Shown: positions 4,489 through 5,323 of the stretch, one piece after another
Layout of the letters: every line of letters starts with the position of its first letter
How positions within the stretch are numbered: position 1 is the stretch's first letter
DNA from: Desulfovibrionaceae bacterium UBA3823
GTDB lineage: Bacteria > Desulfobacterota > Desulfovibrionia > Desulfovibrionales > Desulfovibrionaceae
Direction of reading: 5' to 3'
Assembly: GCA_002369295.1 (NCBI GenBank)
Contig: DFDR01000252.1
Span: forward strand, 1-5,323
Length of the DNA: 5,323 nucleotides
Made by a program: the position numbers and the translations under genes
The notes under the pieces: model-generated
Told to the model about the DNA's origin: nothing
Database searches by the model: none
What the model saw: the letters and a program-made list of their open reading frames with translations, nothing else

Positions 4489-5032
4489 TCACGATCTCCT
4501 CGACGCGGATGGGCTTGTCTTCCTCGGCTGGCGCGGCCTGCTGTCCCTGCGATGGCTGGGCCTGCACCTTGCAGATGGCGAGGAGCTTCGACATGCGGGA
4601 ATCCACCAGCGGAGCAGCGTAGACGTTGGCTTTCAACCATTCGCGGTCGGTAATCATGCCAGGGTTGAAGTCCATCTTCACAGTGCTGAACCACTGGTAC
4701 AACAACATGCTCGGCTGTTCGGTGGCAACGCGGGGCGGGCGTATGGCCTCGACGGCGTAGACGTAGACTTTCTGCGAGAGCTTGGCGGGGAACTCGTGGT
4801 TCCATGCAGAAACAAACTGAACCGTTTTCGGGTCTGGAACGTCCCTAGTGCTGTCAGAAGAGGACTTTGCCAGAGTCCATTTTACATTGGAGCTGTCTAC
4901 AAATTCCTGCACTGGCTCCCATCCCTCAAGTTGGTTGAGCATCAGGGTCTGCAGCGGAGGCGTCGGCTGCTGAAGAAACGGGGCCTTGATAAGCGGATCT
5001 GGCATCGGTCCAGCGGAGAAGCTATTCTGCAT
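4427..5032 (-). CDS. Unknown phage protein (201 aa) with low-complexity tail
   Basis: ATG at 5032 follows GGAGGTT (minus strand, 5041-5047) with about 10 bases spacing. Residues 1-35 are Pro/Gln-rich (SAGPMPDPLIKAPFLQQPTP). About 36-155 look like a mixed alpha/beta domain with repeated aromatic residues (GWEPVQEFVDS, VSAWNHEF, VYVYAVEAI, LLYQWFSTVKMDFNPGMI, EWLKANVYAAPLV). From 156 a Gln/Ala/Pro linker (QAQPSQGQQAAPAEE) leads to a short acidic patch and a basic tail (QRNKGKSREGQQA). No membrane segment or signal peptide. I recognise no family. Its last 62 bases overlap the next gene, and its start overlaps the previous gene by 11 bases. It is coded in a convergent operon of early-type phage genes; function unknown. 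Confidence 0.75.
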   Translation of the reverse strand: MQNSFSAGPMPDPLIKAPFLQQPTPPLQTLMLNQLEGWEPVQEFVDSSNVKWTLAKSSSDSTRDVPDPKTVQFVSAWNHEFPAKLSQKVYVYAVEAIRPPRVATEQPSMLLYQWFSTVKMDFNPGMITDREWLKANVYAAPLVDSRMSKLLAICKVQAQPSQGQQAAPAEEDKPIRVEEIVNASTGNLQRNKGKSREGQQA

Positions 5033-5318
5033 TGTTCAGCAACCTCCAGAGGTGGAGCGTGGCACTGCCAAGATGGACGAGCTCGTGGCTGATTTCCTCC
5101 GGCGTCTGGGCCTTTAGCAGTTCGGCGTACTCCATCTTTATGATCGCCATGCGCCCAGCCTCGTCCTGCGCGTAGGCTTTCCACGTCTCAGGAAGGTCGC
5201 GCAGAACCTCGCCGGACTGCTCCATGTATGCCCAGTCTTTCGGCTTCTGCCACGCGACTTTCTGCCCCTGCCCCGCAGAGGCAGTCTTGATGCCGACATG
5301 GTCTGCCAGCTTGTCCAT
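5022..5318 (-). CDS. Unknown phage protein (98 aa), possibly 5'-incomplete
   Basis: ATG at 5318 lies 5 bases inside the window edge, so its ribosome binding site and any upstream extension cannot be checked. Residues 1-25 are polar (KLADHVGIKTASAGQ, 3-17). A helical middle (SGEVLRDLPETWKAYAQDEA, 35-54) precedes MEYAELLKA and a C-terminal helix (PEEISHELVHLGSATLHLWR, 73-92). The segment HELVH at 78-82 superficially fits the zinc-binding HExxH pattern, but the surrounding sequence looks like a plain amphipathic helix. The stop overlaps the start of the 201-residue gene. No known family recognised. Confidence 0.72.
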   Translation of the reverse strand: MDKLADHVGIKTASAGQGQKVAWQKPKDWAYMEQSGEVLRDLPETWKAYAQDEAGRMAIIKMEYAELLKAQTPEEISHELVHLGSATLHLWRLLNNAE

Positions 5319-5323
5319 GGCGA

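Noticed and set aside
4466..5092. Long plus-strand open frame (208 codons) opposite the minus-strand operon
   Set aside because: The minus-strand genes have good binding sites and sensible overlaps; this frame does not, and its translation resembles a reverse-complement shadow.

Overview
This GC-rich window looks like part of a temperate phage or prophage genome, probably from a GC-rich Gram-negative bacterium. A Desulfovibrio-type host is a guess from the protein style and cannot be settled here. The phage assignment rests on three recognisable proteins: a phage-type DNA N-6-adenine methyltransferase, a tyrosine integrase and a DUF4406-type protein. Small, densely packed, overlapping genes of unknown function support it.

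Layout. (1) Positions 1-2542, plus strand: two small unknown genes (the first cut by the window edge), the methyltransferase, another small unknown gene, a 115-base structured gap with three hairpins, a small coiled-coil gene behind a near-perfect ribosome binding site, and the integrase. All junctions except the structured gap overlap by 4 to 11 bases, so this reads as a translationally coupled operon. (2) Positions 2543-2735: no gene. This stretch holds two inverted repeats with 5-base arms and 8-base spacers, three tandem 11-base repeats and a rho-independent terminator. It is a plausible attP region, next to int as in many temperate phages. (3) Positions 2736-3873, plus strand: a self-contained cassette with its own strong sigma70-type promoter, three small unknown proteins, a ribbon-helix-helix DNA-binding protein started by GTG, and a terminator that is probably shared with the opposite strand. 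(4) Positions 3911-5323, minus strand: a convergent operon of three unknown genes followed by the DUF4406 protein, also overlapping except before the last gene.

How it may work together. The integrase would recombine at a site just downstream of its own gene. The methyltransferase would modify phage or host DNA. The 2736-3873 cassette, small unknown proteins capped by a DNA-binding protein, is the best candidate for an accessory system: it could be anti-defence, defence or lysogeny control. Phage-like genes lie on both sides of the candidate att region, which fits attP in a phage genome better than a prophage end.

Most proteins here are unrecognised, and no function is asserted for them.
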